Assembly (NCBI RefSeq): GCF_016632335.1
Contig: NZ_JAEPBG010000007.1
Coordinates: forward strand, 1 to 64,000
Length of the DNA: 64,000 bases
Origin: Noviherbaspirillum pedocola
GTDB taxonomy: Bacteria; Pseudomonadota; Gammaproteobacteria; Burkholderiales; Burkholderiaceae_D
Direction of reading: 5' to 3'
Under the pieces are notes generated by a model. That model saw only the letters and a list, made by a program, of their open reading frames with translations. It did no database searches and was not told the DNA's origin. Positions 43,542-54,059 of the stretch are shown piece after piece. Every line of letters starts with the position of its first letter. Position 1 is the first letter of the stretch. Made by a program: the position numbers and the translations under genes.

Positions 43542-46217
43542 TCAGGAAGGAAGCCGGGCTTCCCTATGACAGTGCTCCGCCTGCGCACGCAGACGCTCCG
43601 GCACCGCCTCGGCGGCCAGCGCGACGCCCACCGCCTTGCCCTGCGCGATGACGCCGCCCATCTCGGCGCGGGCAACGAGCTGTTGCAGCTGGGCGCGCTG
43701 CTCGACGCTGTCGACGCCATCAACGATGCTTGCCAGGCCGAGCCGGCTAGCCATGGCGATGATGGCTTCCAGCATCAGCAATGTGCTGCCGCGGGCAGCG
43801 GGCATGCTCACCCCGAACGCTTCGACTGGGAGACGCTCCACTTGCCGCAGCGATGCCGCGCCGGCGTCGAAGTCATCGAGGTAGAAGCGCAAGCCCAAGG
43901 CAGCGAGCGAACCCAGCTGCGCTTCGCCGCATTCGTCCAGTTGTCTTTGCGGAGTCTGCACGACGCCGAGCTGCAGCCATCCCGGATGCACGCCATGCCG
44001 CAGCAGGCAATTCGCGATCCGGCCGTGTACCGCGGCATCGTTTAGATACGGCGCCGGCAGGTTCAGGGCAACGGTAACGATGGGCAGATCCATGTCCTGC
44101 CAGCGCGCCAGGCTTGCGCAAACCAGATCCAGCGCGATATCGCAGAATGCGGCAAGCGTATCGCTCGTCTGCGCCTGCGCGTGTATGTCCTGCTCTTCCA
44201 GCAGCCCGCGCCATGGATGATTCCAGCACAGCCGCGCCTGCAGTCCCTGCAGCGCGCCGCTCGACAGTTCAACGCGCGGCAGGAAACGCAGGAAAAACTG
44301 GCTGCGCTCGGGGGCCGTGCGCGACTCGGCATCCACACTCGCCTCGATAGCACCCTCCTTCTGCATCGCCGCCTGATACAGCTGTTCCCCACTGGCGCCT
44401 TCAGCCTTTGCCGCATACATCGCCAGGTCGGCGTTGTGCAGCAGCCGGTCCGCGTCCTGCCCATCGCGCGGGAACAGCGTGATCCCGGTCGACGCGCCGA
44501 CGCTGTACTGCGCGTTATGAATCAGGTATGGCTCGCTCAGGCTGCGACCGATGCGTCGCGCCGCCTGACGGGCCTCTTCCTCGGTTTCGAGCGTTTCGAG
44601 GATGACGGTGAATTCATCGCCGCCAAGGCGGGCCACATGATCTCCCGGCCGTAGCGCAGAACGCATGCGCTGCGCCGCAATGCGCAGCAACTCATCGCCG
44701 ACATGATGCCCGGCGCTGTCATTGACCTGTTTGAATCTATCCAGGTCGATGAAGAGCAGACCGAACATGCCGTGCCGCCTGTTCGCCCTGTCTATCGCGG
44801 CAGGCAAGGCATCATTGAACCACTGGCGGTTGGGCAAACCGGTGAGCGAGTCCTGATTTGCCATGCGCAACAGCTGCTGCTGATGCAGCTTGTTTTCGCT
44901 GATATCGCGCACCGTCATTGCGAGGCCGGCATCAGTCACGGCAAGTCGACGATGCAGCCATTGCTGCCGCAGTGGATCGTCGGATGGCACCGGCACATCG
45001 GCTTCACGAAAGCCTTCGCGTGCCGCCGCGTCGGCATCGATGAGCAATGCCGCGAAGTCTTCCTCGGGATGCACCACGGACAGCCGGCTTCCCAGCAATC
45101 GCTCGCGCACGCCGCGGTACATCGCCGCGCCGCGCTCGTTGCAATCGACAATTTCGAAATCGATTACCTCGACGCCGCTGCGCACAGGCTTGAGCATGTA
45201 GAAGCCTTCGTTTGCGCCTTCGGTCGCAAGCCGGTAAGTGCGTCGCACCGCTTCGATCTGCTTGGTGCGCAATCCAAGGCGGGCAGTCATCAGCGCCCAT
45301 ATCGCGCCGAACACGAGCAACACGAGGCTCGCCATCCAGGCAAACAGGCGATAGGTTCGCTCCGATGCGCGATAAGGGGCCATGACTTCCGCCTCGGACA
45401 AACCAACGATGGCAATGAACGGATATTCAGGCAGCTTGTGCCAGCCGACATAACGCGGCTTGCCATCGGCAAAGACGCGGCCGTCATCCATGTGCATCGA
45501 TCCCTCGACCGAGGCAAAGCGCAAGGCGTGGCGAATTGCCGGCGCATCCTGGGTATGCACCGCATCGCCGACACGCGCCGTCCGGGCCAGACCGTCCATG
45601 CCGATCATGGCCACCATGCCATCGTTGCCAAGGCTGACATCGTCATAGAACTCGGAAAAATAACTCGCGCCTATCGATACCGCGACTACGCCGCCAAAGC
45701 TACCGTCGGGCTGATTCAATCTGCGAGTGAACGGCAGGCGCGCCAGACCGGTGCCGGGCCAGATCACCGGCATGCCCACGCGCGCTGCAGGGCTATCGTT
45801 GTCACGGTGATAGATGAAGTAATCGCGCGTGGCCGCGGAAGGCCGCATCGTCAGATTGACCGTGGATGTTACCGGGTAAGCGTCCGCGCCGAGGATGGTT
45901 ACCGTGATCAGTTGCGGCGCGATCAGCAGACCCTGGCGGCGGAATTCCCGCAGATCCAGCTGGCCCTTCTCGCGCCGCCAGTCGTACTGCACCTGCATGG
46001 CGATCTGGTCCATCTGCTCGATGGTGCGGGTCAGGAATTGCGCATAAGCGCCTGACAGGGAAGCCACGGACTTCAGCGCATTCGATTCCAGCGTGTGCCG
46101 TTCCTCGGCCAGACGTGACAGCGTGCCCCACCAAAGCAGGATGACAAGCGCCAGACAACATAGCGGACCGGCAAGAATCTTGGCCAGGCTTTTCACGGGA
46201 AACTGCGGTATGGACAT
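43542..46217 (-). CDS. Membrane GGDEF protein with degenerate EAL domain
   Basis: Predicted 891 residues. TM1 is at about 10-32 (LAGPLCCLALVILLWWG), a periplasmic Cache-type sensor covers about 40-285 and TM2 about 300-325. A PAS domain follows, then GGDEF with intact RLGGDEFTVIL. The EAL-like domain has lost catalytic residues: EAL reads QAR (about 44233-44241), the LE-I-TE stretch reads LQLGVVQTP, Lys of the I-K-x-D strand is missing and AEGVE reads VDGVD. It is therefore probably a diguanylate cyclase with a non-catalytic EAL. The ATG at 46217 is used; a GTG at 46262 would add 15 residues. Neither has a clear ribosome binding site. Confidence 0.88.
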   Translation of the reverse strand: MSIPQFPVKSLAKILAGPLCCLALVILLWWGTLSRLAEERHTLESNALKSVASLSGAYAQFLTRTIEQMDQIAMQVQYDWRREKGQLDLREFRRQGLLIAPQLITVTILGADAYPVTSTVNLTMRPSAATRDYFIYHRDNDSPAARVGMPVIWPGTGLARLPFTRRLNQPDGSFGGVVAVSIGASYFSEFYDDVSLGNDGMVAMIGMDGLARTARVGDAVHTQDAPAIRHALRFASVEGSMHMDDGRVFADGKPRYVGWHKLPEYPFIAIVGLSEAEVMAPYRASERTYRLFAWMASLVLLVFGAIWALMTARLGLRTKQIEAVRRTYRLATEGANEGFYMLKPVRSGVEVIDFEIVDCNERGAAMYRGVRERLLGSRLSVVHPEEDFAALLIDADAAAREGFREADVPVPSDDPLRQQWLHRRLAVTDAGLAMTVRDISENKLHQQQLLRMANQDSLTGLPNRQWFNDALPAAIDRANRRHGMFGLLFIDLDRFKQVNDSAGHHVGDELLRIAAQRMRSALRPGDHVARLGGDEFTVILETLETEEEARQAARRIGRSLSEPYLIHNAQYSVGASTGITLFPRDGQDADRLLHNADLAMYAAKAEGASGEQLYQAAMQKEGAIEASVDAESRTAPERSQFFLRFLPRVELSSGALQGLQARLCWNHPWRGLLEEQDIHAQAQTSDTLAAFCDIALDLVCASLARWQDMDLPIVTVALNLPAPYLNDAAVHGRIANCLLRHGVHPGWLQLGVVQTPQRQLDECGEAQLGSLAALGLRFYLDDFDAGAASLRQVERLPVEAFGVSMPAARGSTLLMLEAIIAMASRLGLASIVDGVDSVEQRAQLQQLVARAEMGGVIAQGKAVGVALAAEAVPERLRAQAEHCHREARLPS

Positions 46218-46391
46218 CGTAGGATCGGGCTTTCTTGACACAGATACGGCAACACTCGTCACGCCATGGCTTGTATCGCGTTAGATATCCGATAAACGTG
46301 CCGATACCTTGCGATATGGGTTCGATATTCGACTATTGGAATCCGGGAAAGAGCATAACACGTTGCCAAAAATAAATACTTACCGGAAAGA

Positions 46392-46419
46392 AAAAAGGAC
46401 GGCGAATGCCGTCCTTTTT
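46392..46419. terminator. Bidirectional intrinsic terminator
   Basis: Twelve-base arms AAAAAGGACGGC and GCCGTCCTTTTT flank the loop GAAT, giving a GC-rich core with a T-run in both directions. On the minus strand it lies about 50 bases past the methyltransferase fragment. Confidence 0.9.
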
Positions 46420-46472
46420 CAGAAAAATTCTCTGGATGCAACAATAAATCGAATGAGACGGCCCGAATTAGA

Positions 46473-46778
46473 TCAGCCTGTCCTATCGTCTGGCTTGGCT
46501 GCGTCGAGTATGCAGTGCGGATCACGAATCAGTGGCTGGTCGATGCCCAAACCCACGAGATCCCTCACCATGAACCCCATGCCCTCAAAGCGCCTCGCCC
46601 AGCTTTTTATGGTTTCAAAGCCTCCCGGCACAGGAATGTCGGCGTCATGCAGCAAACGATTGTAGAAATAGTCATTCAGGAAAGTTAGCGGCAGGTTTGC
46701 CTGGGCTTCCTGTTCCGTCGCGCCGAGAGGCACGGTTTCGATGACGACAGCACGCCCCCCTGGCTTCAGCACCCGTCA
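46473..46778 (-). pseudogene. C-terminal fragment of a class I SAM-dependent methyltransferase
   Basis: About 100 codons begin with RVLKPGGRAVVIET, the post-motif strand of class I methyltransferases. They continue with a typical C-terminal half (FNRL-like LNDYFYNRLLHDADIPVP, WARRFEGMGFMVRDL). An in-frame TGA lies immediately before the Arg codon, and motif I with the SAM-binding glycines is absent from the DNA upstream. The reading is a truncated gene, not a start at the GTG (46772). The intact terminator downstream suggests the loss took away the 5' part. Confidence 0.6.
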
Positions 46779-47063
46779 TCCTTGTGGCCCCGGACGACGC
46801 GACGGCAACTCTGCCCTTCGAAATGATGTTTCTGGTATGACTCTGCTGAAGGCGAACCCTGGTGGCGCGGAGCATCAGTTACCTCGCAAAGCAACTGGTG
46901 CCGGAGAACCAGCGCAAGTTAGAGATAGGAAGAAAGTAAATCCGAAGATTTCACTTTTTGTTGCAATCGGCACTTCAACCATGTTTCTCGGCAATGCAAG
47001 CCTTAACCATTTGATGCAGCATAAATTCACTGAGGCACTCTTCACTCCGGTAAAGCACAGCGC
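46779..47063. other. Non-coding gap upstream of the methyltransferase fragment
   Basis: About 285 bases with no supported gene. Several short frames cross it but none has a start signal or recognisable residues, and the missing 5' half of the methyltransferase was not found in any frame. Confidence 0.4.
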
Positions 47064-47095
47064 AAAAAAATCCCGCGGCCATGACAGCCGCGGGA
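47064..47095 (-). terminator. Intrinsic terminator of aceA
   Basis: Nine-base arms TCCCGCGGC and GCCGCGGGA with a 7-base loop; on the minus strand the stem is followed by seven T residues. It lies about 33 bases past the aceA stop. Confidence 0.93.
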
Positions 47096-47128
47096 CCCTG
47101 TGCGAAAGCTTTGCGAAGCCTGGGAGGC

Positions 47129-48421
<1,293 letters not shown>

Positions 48422-48506
48422 AGTGATTTCTCCTTTTGCTGAGTCTATCGATGAATTTGCTGCCAAAGTGAGAACCATGGTAAGACCGATTTTGCGGAGC
48501 AACAAG

Positions 48507-48520
48507 GTCTTATATAAGAC
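48507..48520. promoter_or_regulatory. Palindrome upstream of aceA, probable operator
   Basis: GTCTTATATAAGAC is a perfect 14-base palindrome 86 bases before the aceA start. Its half TAAGACATG (48515-48523) recurs at 48557-48565, so two sites about four helical turns apart may exist. The form resembles operators of GntR-type regulators of central carbon genes. The regulator is not in the window. Confidence 0.55.
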
Positions 48521-48523
48521 ATG

Positions 48524-48813
48524 AGACTAAATTTTATTCATTTAAATTCAATTGCTTAAGACATGCATATCGCGATACGCAATGAAATTCCTCTTCATGA
48601 AACGCTTCGCTGGTGCTTTGCACAGCCAGCTTTTCATGATCCGAAATGCGGTTTGCAGATAATGAAAATCGAACGAAAGAGCATGAGAACGCACGCGTTC
48701 GTCTGCCATAGCGTTATGGCATCGTGCCGCGATGGCGGACAGTGCAATGCGGAGGAGGCATCCGGATACCGGCGTTCAGGTACCCGGATACCGTTCGGAA
48801 GGGAAAGAGCGGC
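48524..48813. other. Non-coding gap between aceA and the RraA-like gene
   Basis: About 290 bases without a supported gene. Seen here are the second TAAGACATG copy, a small hairpin GCCATA-GCGT-TATGGC near 48708-48723 and two copies of CCGGATACC near 48770-48805. A 99-codon frame starting at 48563 crosses it but has no protein-like pattern. Confidence 0.4.
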
Positions 48814-49308
48814 TCAATCGAGCTTGTCGCGCGACACCAGCACGCCATCCGCGTCGGCATAAATCCAATCGCCGGGCATCACGGCGACGCCGGCGATCAT
48901 CACGCGCAGATCGCGCTCGCCGATACCCTTGCGCACGCTGCGCTGCGGATGCGTGGCCAGCGCCCGGATGCCGACATCGCAGGCATCAAGCTCCTCGCTA
49001 TCGCGCACGCAGCCATGCACAAGGATGCCGGCCCAGCCATTCTTCTCGGCCAGCACGCCGAGATTGCCGCCGACCAGCGCGCAGCGCAGGCTGCCGCCGC
49101 CATCTACGACCAGCACCCTGCCGTTTCCCGGCGTCTCAAGCGTGGAGCGCACCAGTACATTGTCTTCAAAGACTTTCAGCGTCGCGGCCGGCCCGCAAAA
49201 ACGCCGGCGCTTGCCGAACGCGCGCCACACCGGCGGCAGCACGTTCAGCGTGCCGGCGGCAAGACGGTCTTCGTTGGCATCGCACAGATCGCAAGTCGCA
49301 AATTCCAT
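48814..49308 (-). CDS. rraA: RraA-family protein (RNase E regulator or HMG aldolase-like)
   Basis: Predicted 164 residues. The N-terminal [12 protein letters not shown] and the core [41 protein letters not shown] fit the RraA/menG family, including the G-G-N...R-D arrangement used for metal and substrate in the aldolase branch. Length and sequence match the shorter RraA branch, annotated as inhibitor of RNase E. GGAG lies six bases before the ATG at 49308. Either activity remains possible. Confidence 0.85.
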   Translation of the reverse strand: MEFATCDLCDANEDRLAAGTLNVLPPVWRAFGKRRRFCGPAATLKVFEDNVLVRSTLETPGNGRVLVVDGGGSLRCALVGGNLGVLAEKNGWAGILVHGCVRDSEELDACDVGIRALATHPQRSVRKGIGERDLRVMIAGVAVMPGDWIYADADGVLVSRDKLD

Positions 49309-49413
49309 GTCAGCTCCGTAATGGGGGTGGAAAAAAAGCCGGCGCCAAACCTGTGCGGTCAGCGATCGGCAATTCATGCCAGAATAGCACGCTCGATTTC
49401 TTAACAAACCGAC

Positions 49414-49833
49414 ATGGATGCAGGCATGCTCACACCGGCACATTTCAACCAGAAGCAGCAAGGCAGTCTCCCCGGCGAACTCGGGGTGCAAGTCACTGCA
49501 GTCGACGAAGTCGGCATCGCGGCGACGATGGAAATCACGCCGCGCCACATGGCGCCGAATGGATTCCTGCATGCGGCATCCGTCGTGACGCTGGCCGACA
49601 GCTGTTGCGGCTATGGCTGCATGTCGCGGCTGCCCGAAGGCGCGATCGGCTTCACCACCATCGAACTGAAAAGCAATCACCTCGGCACCGCGCGGGAAGG
49701 CAGCATTGAATGCCGGGCAACGCCGGTGCACCTGGGCCGCACCACCCATGTCTGGGATGCCACGGTGACGGCGAACGGCAAGACCATCGCCCTGTTTCGC
49801 TGCACGCAGATGATCCTGCGGCCGAAGTCCTGA
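49414..49833 (+). CDS. PaaI-family hotdog thioesterase
   Basis: Predicted 139 residues with the hotdog segment [25 protein letters not shown] variant of the usual N-G-x-x-H-G-G motif is seen, with HAA in place of HGG. The second strand [18 protein letters not shown] matches the family. The substrate is an acyl- or aryl-CoA, not determinable here. An alternative ATG lies 12 bases into the gene. No clear ribosome binding site. It is convergent with the btu operon. Confidence 0.88.
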   Translation: MDAGMLTPAHFNQKQQGSLPGELGVQVTAVDEVGIAATMEITPRHMAPNGFLHAASVVTLADSCCGYGCMSRLPEGAIGFTTIELKSNHLGTAREGSIECRATPVHLGRTTHVWDATVTANGKTIALFRCTQMILRPKS

Positions 49834-49938
49834 CTGCGCCGCGCAGCGGCGGATGTTCGTAGATGGATTGAAAGTTTGATAGTTGCAGTTTTGCGGGGGG
49901 CGGAGCCGCCCGCGTGGAGCCAGCCAACGCTGCGCAAC

Positions 49939-50706
49939 TCAATCCCTGGCCGGTAGAAACACGGTCCGTCCGCCATGCCGCAGCACATCGATGCAATGCC
50001 CGAGGCAAGCCGATACTAGCTCCGGCCGCATCATTTCGGCGAAGGTCCCGGCGCGCCATGCGCCATCGCCCATCAGCAGCAGTGCGTGACTGGCCACGCC
50101 TTCGACCAGGTTCAGGTCGTGCGCAACCATCGCCACCGCCCTGCCCCGCTCCCGGCACAAGCGCGCCAGCAGCGACATGATGCCGACTTGGTGCGGCAAA
50201 TCGAGCGCCGCGGCCGGCTCATCGAGCAGCAGCAGCGGCGTGTCCTGGGCCAGCGTCGCGGCAATCGCCACCCGTTGTCTTTCCCCGCCGGATAGCGTGC
50301 GCAAATCCCTTTCCGCAAGATGGGCGACGTCAGTCAGCGCGAGCGCCGCCATGCCTCTGGCGCGATCCGCGTCGCTATCCCAGTAGGCCGCTTCCCGGTA
50401 CGGATGGCGCGCGACCAGCACTGCGTCCAGCACCCGGAAACCGAAAGCATCGCCCTGCGATTGCGGCAGAAAGGCGCGCCGCCGCGCCAGTTCGAGCGCC
50501 GGCCAGGCATCGATCGCCCGCCCTTCCAGCTCCACCTTGCCCGCGCGCGGTGGCTGCAGGCCGGCAATGGTGCGCAGCAGCGTGCTTTTTCCGGCGCCGT
50601 TCCTGCCCAGGATGACCCAGCATTCGCCAGGGGCCATGCGCCAGTCGAGGCCGCGCACCAGGTCGTGTTCCGATACGCAAAGACGCAGATCATGCGCGCG
50701 CAGCAT
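49939..50706 (-). CDS. btuD: Cobalamin-type ABC transporter ATP-binding protein
   Basis: Predicted 255-residue FecE/BtuD-type ATPase with Walker A GRNGAGKST, Q-loop FLPQSQ, signature LSGGERQRVAIA, Walker B LLLLDEPAAALD and H-loop VAHDLNLV. The ATG at 50706 overlaps the permease stop (TGATG); the long upstream frame is not ABC-like. Cargo is assigned as cobalamin because the operon begins with a B12 riboswitch and BtuB-like receptor. Inner-membrane partner is the permease just upstream. Confidence 0.9.
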   Translation of the reverse strand: MLRAHDLRLCVSEHDLVRGLDWRMAPGECWVILGRNGAGKSTLLRTIAGLQPPRAGKVELEGRAIDAWPALELARRRAFLPQSQGDAFGFRVLDAVLVARHPYREAAYWDSDADRARGMAALALTDVAHLAERDLRTLSGGERQRVAIAATLAQDTPLLLLDEPAAALDLPHQVGIMSLLARLCRERGRAVAMVAHDLNLVEGVASHALLLMGDGAWRAGTFAEMMRPELVSACLGHCIDVLRHGGRTVFLPARD

Positions 50707-51734
50707 CAGCGTCTCCGCACCTGGTGCAGTTGCGCCAGAAAGGCCGGCACGCCGATCAGTGCGGTCACCACGCCCACCGGCAACTGCTGCGGCGCGACGA
50801 GAGTGCGCGCCAGCGTATCGGCAAGAGTCAGAAAGGTGCCGCCGGCCAGCGCTGCGGCTGGCAGCAGCAGCCGGTGATCCGGGCCGAGCGCATAGCGGCA
50901 GGCATGCGGCACCACCAGTCCGACGAAACCGATGGCACCGGCGTTGGACACAGCGCCGGCCGTCAGCAAGGCTGCGCAGAAGAACAGGCCCTGGCGCAAC
51001 CGCGCTACCGGCACGCCCAGCGAGGCCGCATTGCCGGCATACAGCGCCGCCACGTTCATCGCCGGGGCGGCGCGCATGCCCCAGGCGAGCGCTCCCCCCA
51101 GCAAGAGCCAGGGCAGCAAGCGGTTCTGGCTGCCCGACAGATCGCCGATCATCCAGAACACCATGCCGCGCAGGGCCGCATCCGGCGCCAGCGACAGCAT
51201 CAGCGTCACCATCGCGCCGCATCCGGCCGCCACGATGACGCCGGTCAGAATCAGCACCGTGGCGCTGGCATCGACGCCAACGCGCAAATCGCGCCAGGCG
51301 AACAGGTACAGCAGGAAGGCCGCGGCCAGCGCGCCGCCGAAGGCCGCCGCATCCACCGCCCAGGCGCCGGCCGCCAGCAGCAGCGCCAGCAGCGCGCCGA
51401 CCGACGCGCCGCCGGACACGCCAAGCACATACGGGTCGGCCAGCGGATTGCGCAGCAGCGCCTGCATCATCACACCGGCCAGCGCCAGCATCGCGCCAGT
51501 AGCAAAGCCGGCCAGCGCGCGCGACAACCGCAATTCGAGCAGGCTTGCCGCCAGCGATGCGTGCTCGCCATGCGCGAGTTCATTGATGCCGGCCAGCCAT
51601 TGCCGCGGCGCGAGCATCACCGAGCCAACCGCGCCGCCTATGACGAGGCTGGCCAGCGCCGCCATGGCGAGCAGCAGCAGCACGCGCCTTTCCCGTGCGC
51701 CCGGAGGCAATGCGGCGCTGGCCAGCCTGAGCAT
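50706..51734 (-). CDS. btuC: Cobalamin-type ABC transporter permease (FecCD/BtuC family)
   Basis: Predicted 342 residues with about ten transmembrane helices. Family signatures are LRLSRALAGFATGAMLALAGVMMQALLRNPLADPYVLGVSGGA-like residues at about 65-110 and GAIGFVGLVVPHACRYALGPDHR in the cytoplasmic loop that contacts the ATPase. It begins nine bases after btuB. No periplasmic binding protein (BtuF) is encoded next to it. Confidence 0.9.
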   Translation of the reverse strand: MLRLASAALPPGARERRVLLLLAMAALASLVIGGAVGSVMLAPRQWLAGINELAHGEHASLAASLLELRLSRALAGFATGAMLALAGVMMQALLRNPLADPYVLGVSGGASVGALLALLLAAGAWAVDAAAFGGALAAAFLLYLFAWRDLRVGVDASATVLILTGVIVAAGCGAMVTLMLSLAPDAALRGMVFWMIGDLSGSQNRLLPWLLLGGALAWGMRAAPAMNVAALYAGNAASLGVPVARLRQGLFFCAALLTAGAVSNAGAIGFVGLVVPHACRYALGPDHRLLLPAAALAGGTFLTLADTLARTLVAPQQLPVGVVTALIGVPAFLAQLHQVRRR

Positions 51735-51743
51735 GACTGCTTC

Positions 51744-53627
51744 CTAGCGCCAGCCGTAACGCAGCGCGACGAAGACGTTCGAGCCGGCGGTGGCGTAGTC
51801 CTTCACCAGCTCGTAGTCCTTGTTGAGCACATTGTTCCAGCGGGCGACGACGGTCCAGTCGCGGTTGATCGCATAGCTGCCGACCAGGTTCAGCAATGCA
51901 TAGCCGCCCAGGCGGACCTGGTTGTCGGGATCGTCGTAGCGCTTGCCGGAAAACTCGGTCTCGACGCCGCCGCGCAGCTTGCCGGACGCATATTCGAACG
52001 CGACCACGCCATGCTGGCGCGAGCGGCGCGCGAGCTGCTTGCCGGTGTTCGCATCATGCGGATCCTGCACGTCGAGCGAGCCGCGCACGGTGTACGGACC
52101 GAAGCCGGTCGATGCACCGAGCGTGATGCCGGTGATCAGCGCTTCGTTGACGTTGTAGGCGCAGCCGTAGGTGTAGGCATCGGAGATCACCGGGCATGGG
52201 AAGGCATTGACGATCAAGTCGGATACCCGGTTGCGGTAGATCGTCGCCGTAGCGGTGTTGCGGCCAGACGCATAGCTCACGCCGGCTTCCAGGTTTCTGC
52301 CCGATTCGGGCTTGAGCGTCGGCAGGCCGTAACCCGGGTAGTACAACTCGAAGAAAGTCGGCGCGCGAAAGCTGGTGCCGTAGCTGGCATTGGCCTTCCA
52401 TGCCTCGCTGAACTTGTAGCCGTAGGCGATGCTGCCGGTGGTCTTCGAGCCGAACTGCGAATTGTCGTCGTTGCGCAGGCTGGCGCTGGCCAGGTGCGCG
52501 CCGCGTCGCAGCTGGTAGATCGCCGCGAAGGCATTCGTACCGCGGCTGGCGACAACGCCGCTGGTCGGATCGGTATCGACATGCTCGACACGGCGCTCGG
52601 CTAGCAACTGCAGCAGATCGGTGCCCAGCGTGATGTCGTTCTGCCAGGACAGCTGGTCCTGTCGGGTATGGGCGGCGCTGTCGCCGAACGCCAGCGCCTG
52701 GGTATCGGTCCGGTCGGTGCTGCGCGCCAGCTGCAGCGTGCTCTTCCAGTTCGGCAGGAACTGGTTACGGCTGGTCAGCGCATACACGCCAACCTTGCTG
52801 ACGGTGCGGTCGTCGCCATACGGCATGCCGGCGTCGAATTGCCCGTTCAGCCGGCTCTGCAGGAAGGAAAAGCCGAGTTCGTGTCCGGCGGCCAGTCCCA
52901 GCGCGAAGCGTCCGCTGGCGCTGTCGCGGACATAGCCATCGCGATCGGGATTGAACGAGGAATACGGGTTGCTCGAAGGCTTGGTTGCATTGAAACCGTC
53001 GGAACGCTCGGTGCCGACCTGCAACGCGTAGCTGAACGGATGATCGCCGCCGGTGCCGCCGGACAGGCCGCCACTCAGTTCACGTGTGCGGTAGCTGCCC
53101 AGGCCAGCGGAAAGATTCGCTTGCGGCGCGCCCTCGCCGCGCTTGGTGAAGATCTGAATGACGCCCCCGACCGCATCCGCGCCGTAGAGCGTGGACAGCG
53201 GGCCGCGCACAATCTCGATATGGTCGATCTGCGTCAGCGGCAGCGCCTGCCAGGTGGCGCCGCCGAAGGCCGACGAACCGACGCGCACGCCATCGATCAG
53301 CACCAGGTTCTGATTGTTCGCGGTGCCGCGCAGAAACACCGAAGACTGCGTGCCGGGTCCGCCGGACATGCTCACTTCGATGCCGCGTTGCTGACGCAGC
53401 AGTTCGACCAGGCTGGTCTGGCCGGATGCCGCGATCTCGTCGGCGCTGATGACGCTGGTATCGGCGAGCGCGTCGCGCACCGGCTGCGGGGCACGGGCGG
53501 AAGTCACTTCCACCCTGGAGAGGGCGGGTTCGGATTGGGCAAAGGCGTGGCAGGACCATGCCGCAGCGACGGCCACGGCCAACAGCCGGCGCGAAGCGAC
53601 GGCCTTCATTGTTATCGTTGAAGTCAT
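51744..53627 (-). CDS. btuB: TonB-dependent outer membrane receptor, BtuB-like
   Basis: Predicted 627 residues. It has a signal peptide (about 1-30, ending HAFAQ) and a Ton-box-like segment ALSRVEVTSARAP. The plug domain is LVELLRQQRGIEVSMSGGPG...SVFLRGT...LVLIDGVRVG...IEIVRGPLSTLYGADAVGGVIQIFTK. A 22-strand barrel ends in an aromatic residue followed by Arg (RYGWR). Two ATG codons (53627 and 53609) are possible; the first is used. The B12 riboswitch upstream argues for cobalamin as cargo. Confidence 0.93.
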   Translation of the reverse strand: MTSTITMKAVASRRLLAVAVAAAWSCHAFAQSEPALSRVEVTSARAPQPVRDALADTSVISADEIAASGQTSLVELLRQQRGIEVSMSGGPGTQSSVFLRGTANNQNLVLIDGVRVGSSAFGGATWQALPLTQIDHIEIVRGPLSTLYGADAVGGVIQIFTKRGEGAPQANLSAGLGSYRTRELSGGLSGGTGGDHPFSYALQVGTERSDGFNATKPSSNPYSSFNPDRDGYVRDSASGRFALGLAAGHELGFSFLQSRLNGQFDAGMPYGDDRTVSKVGVYALTSRNQFLPNWKSTLQLARSTDRTDTQALAFGDSAAHTRQDQLSWQNDITLGTDLLQLLAERRVEHVDTDPTSGVVASRGTNAFAAIYQLRRGAHLASASLRNDDNSQFGSKTTGSIAYGYKFSEAWKANASYGTSFRAPTFFELYYPGYGLPTLKPESGRNLEAGVSYASGRNTATATIYRNRVSDLIVNAFPCPVISDAYTYGCAYNVNEALITGITLGASTGFGPYTVRGSLDVQDPHDANTGKQLARRSRQHGVVAFEYASGKLRGGVETEFSGKRYDDPDNQVRLGGYALLNLVGSYAINRDWTVVARWNNVLNKDYELVKDYATAGSNVFVALRYGWR

Positions 53628-53711
53628 TTCGAGAAGTGATGGAGTCAACCGGCCTGCCTCCCCGCGAGCCGGATGGAACGGAAGGCGGGCTTGCGCCCTC
53701 TTCCCCCTGTT

Positions 53712-53897
53712 CTGGCCGGTATCCGGGCTGACAAGCAGGAGCGTCGCCGCTCTCAGACCTTCCCGCCTTCCCATGCGAACACAGTGGCGTGAATGGATGG
53801 TCGGCCGCATTGCTGCGGCGCTTGCCTTACCGTTGCGGGGGCAGCACACGTTGGCCCGTTACCCGGTTTCCCATGCCTGATTGGCTTGCGAACCGAA
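53712..53897 (-). promoter_or_regulatory. Cobalamin (B12) riboswitch
   Basis: Read on the minus strand, the conserved elements appear in order: CGGTTC near 53890, GGGAAACCGGGTAACGGGCC, then CCCCCGCAACGGTAA (53827-53841), GCCACTGTG (53780-53788), GGGAAGG, and the B12 box GCCCGGATACCGGCC (53714-53728). It lies about 85 bases before the btuB start and should switch off the uptake operon when adenosylcobalamin or a related cobalamin is plentiful. The segment 53628-53711 should hold the expression platform. Confidence 0.95.
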
Positions 53898-54059
53898 AGC
53901 GCCGGGCGCCGTGTTTCCCGTTTAACTGCGGACGTGGACACATCCGCGGGCACCAGAACGGCGCCATTGTACGGAGGGGATGCGGTTCGGGCAATGTGGA
54001 GTTTTTCGCCCGGAGGAAGGGAGCCCGGCGCGAGCAGATGTGGCCGCGCCGGGTTGATG

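Noticed and set aside
48563-48862. 99-codon plus-strand frame between aceA and rraA
   Set aside because: No ribosome binding site, runs into the rraA coding strand, and no recognisable residues.
50707-51222. N-terminal extension of the ABC ATPase frame
   Set aside because: It is a shadow of the permease gene; the ATPase domain starts at the ATG at 50706.
50724-52604. 626-codon plus-strand frame across btuC and btuB
   Set aside because: Antisense to two clear transport genes and of shadow-like composition rich in Gln, Arg and His.
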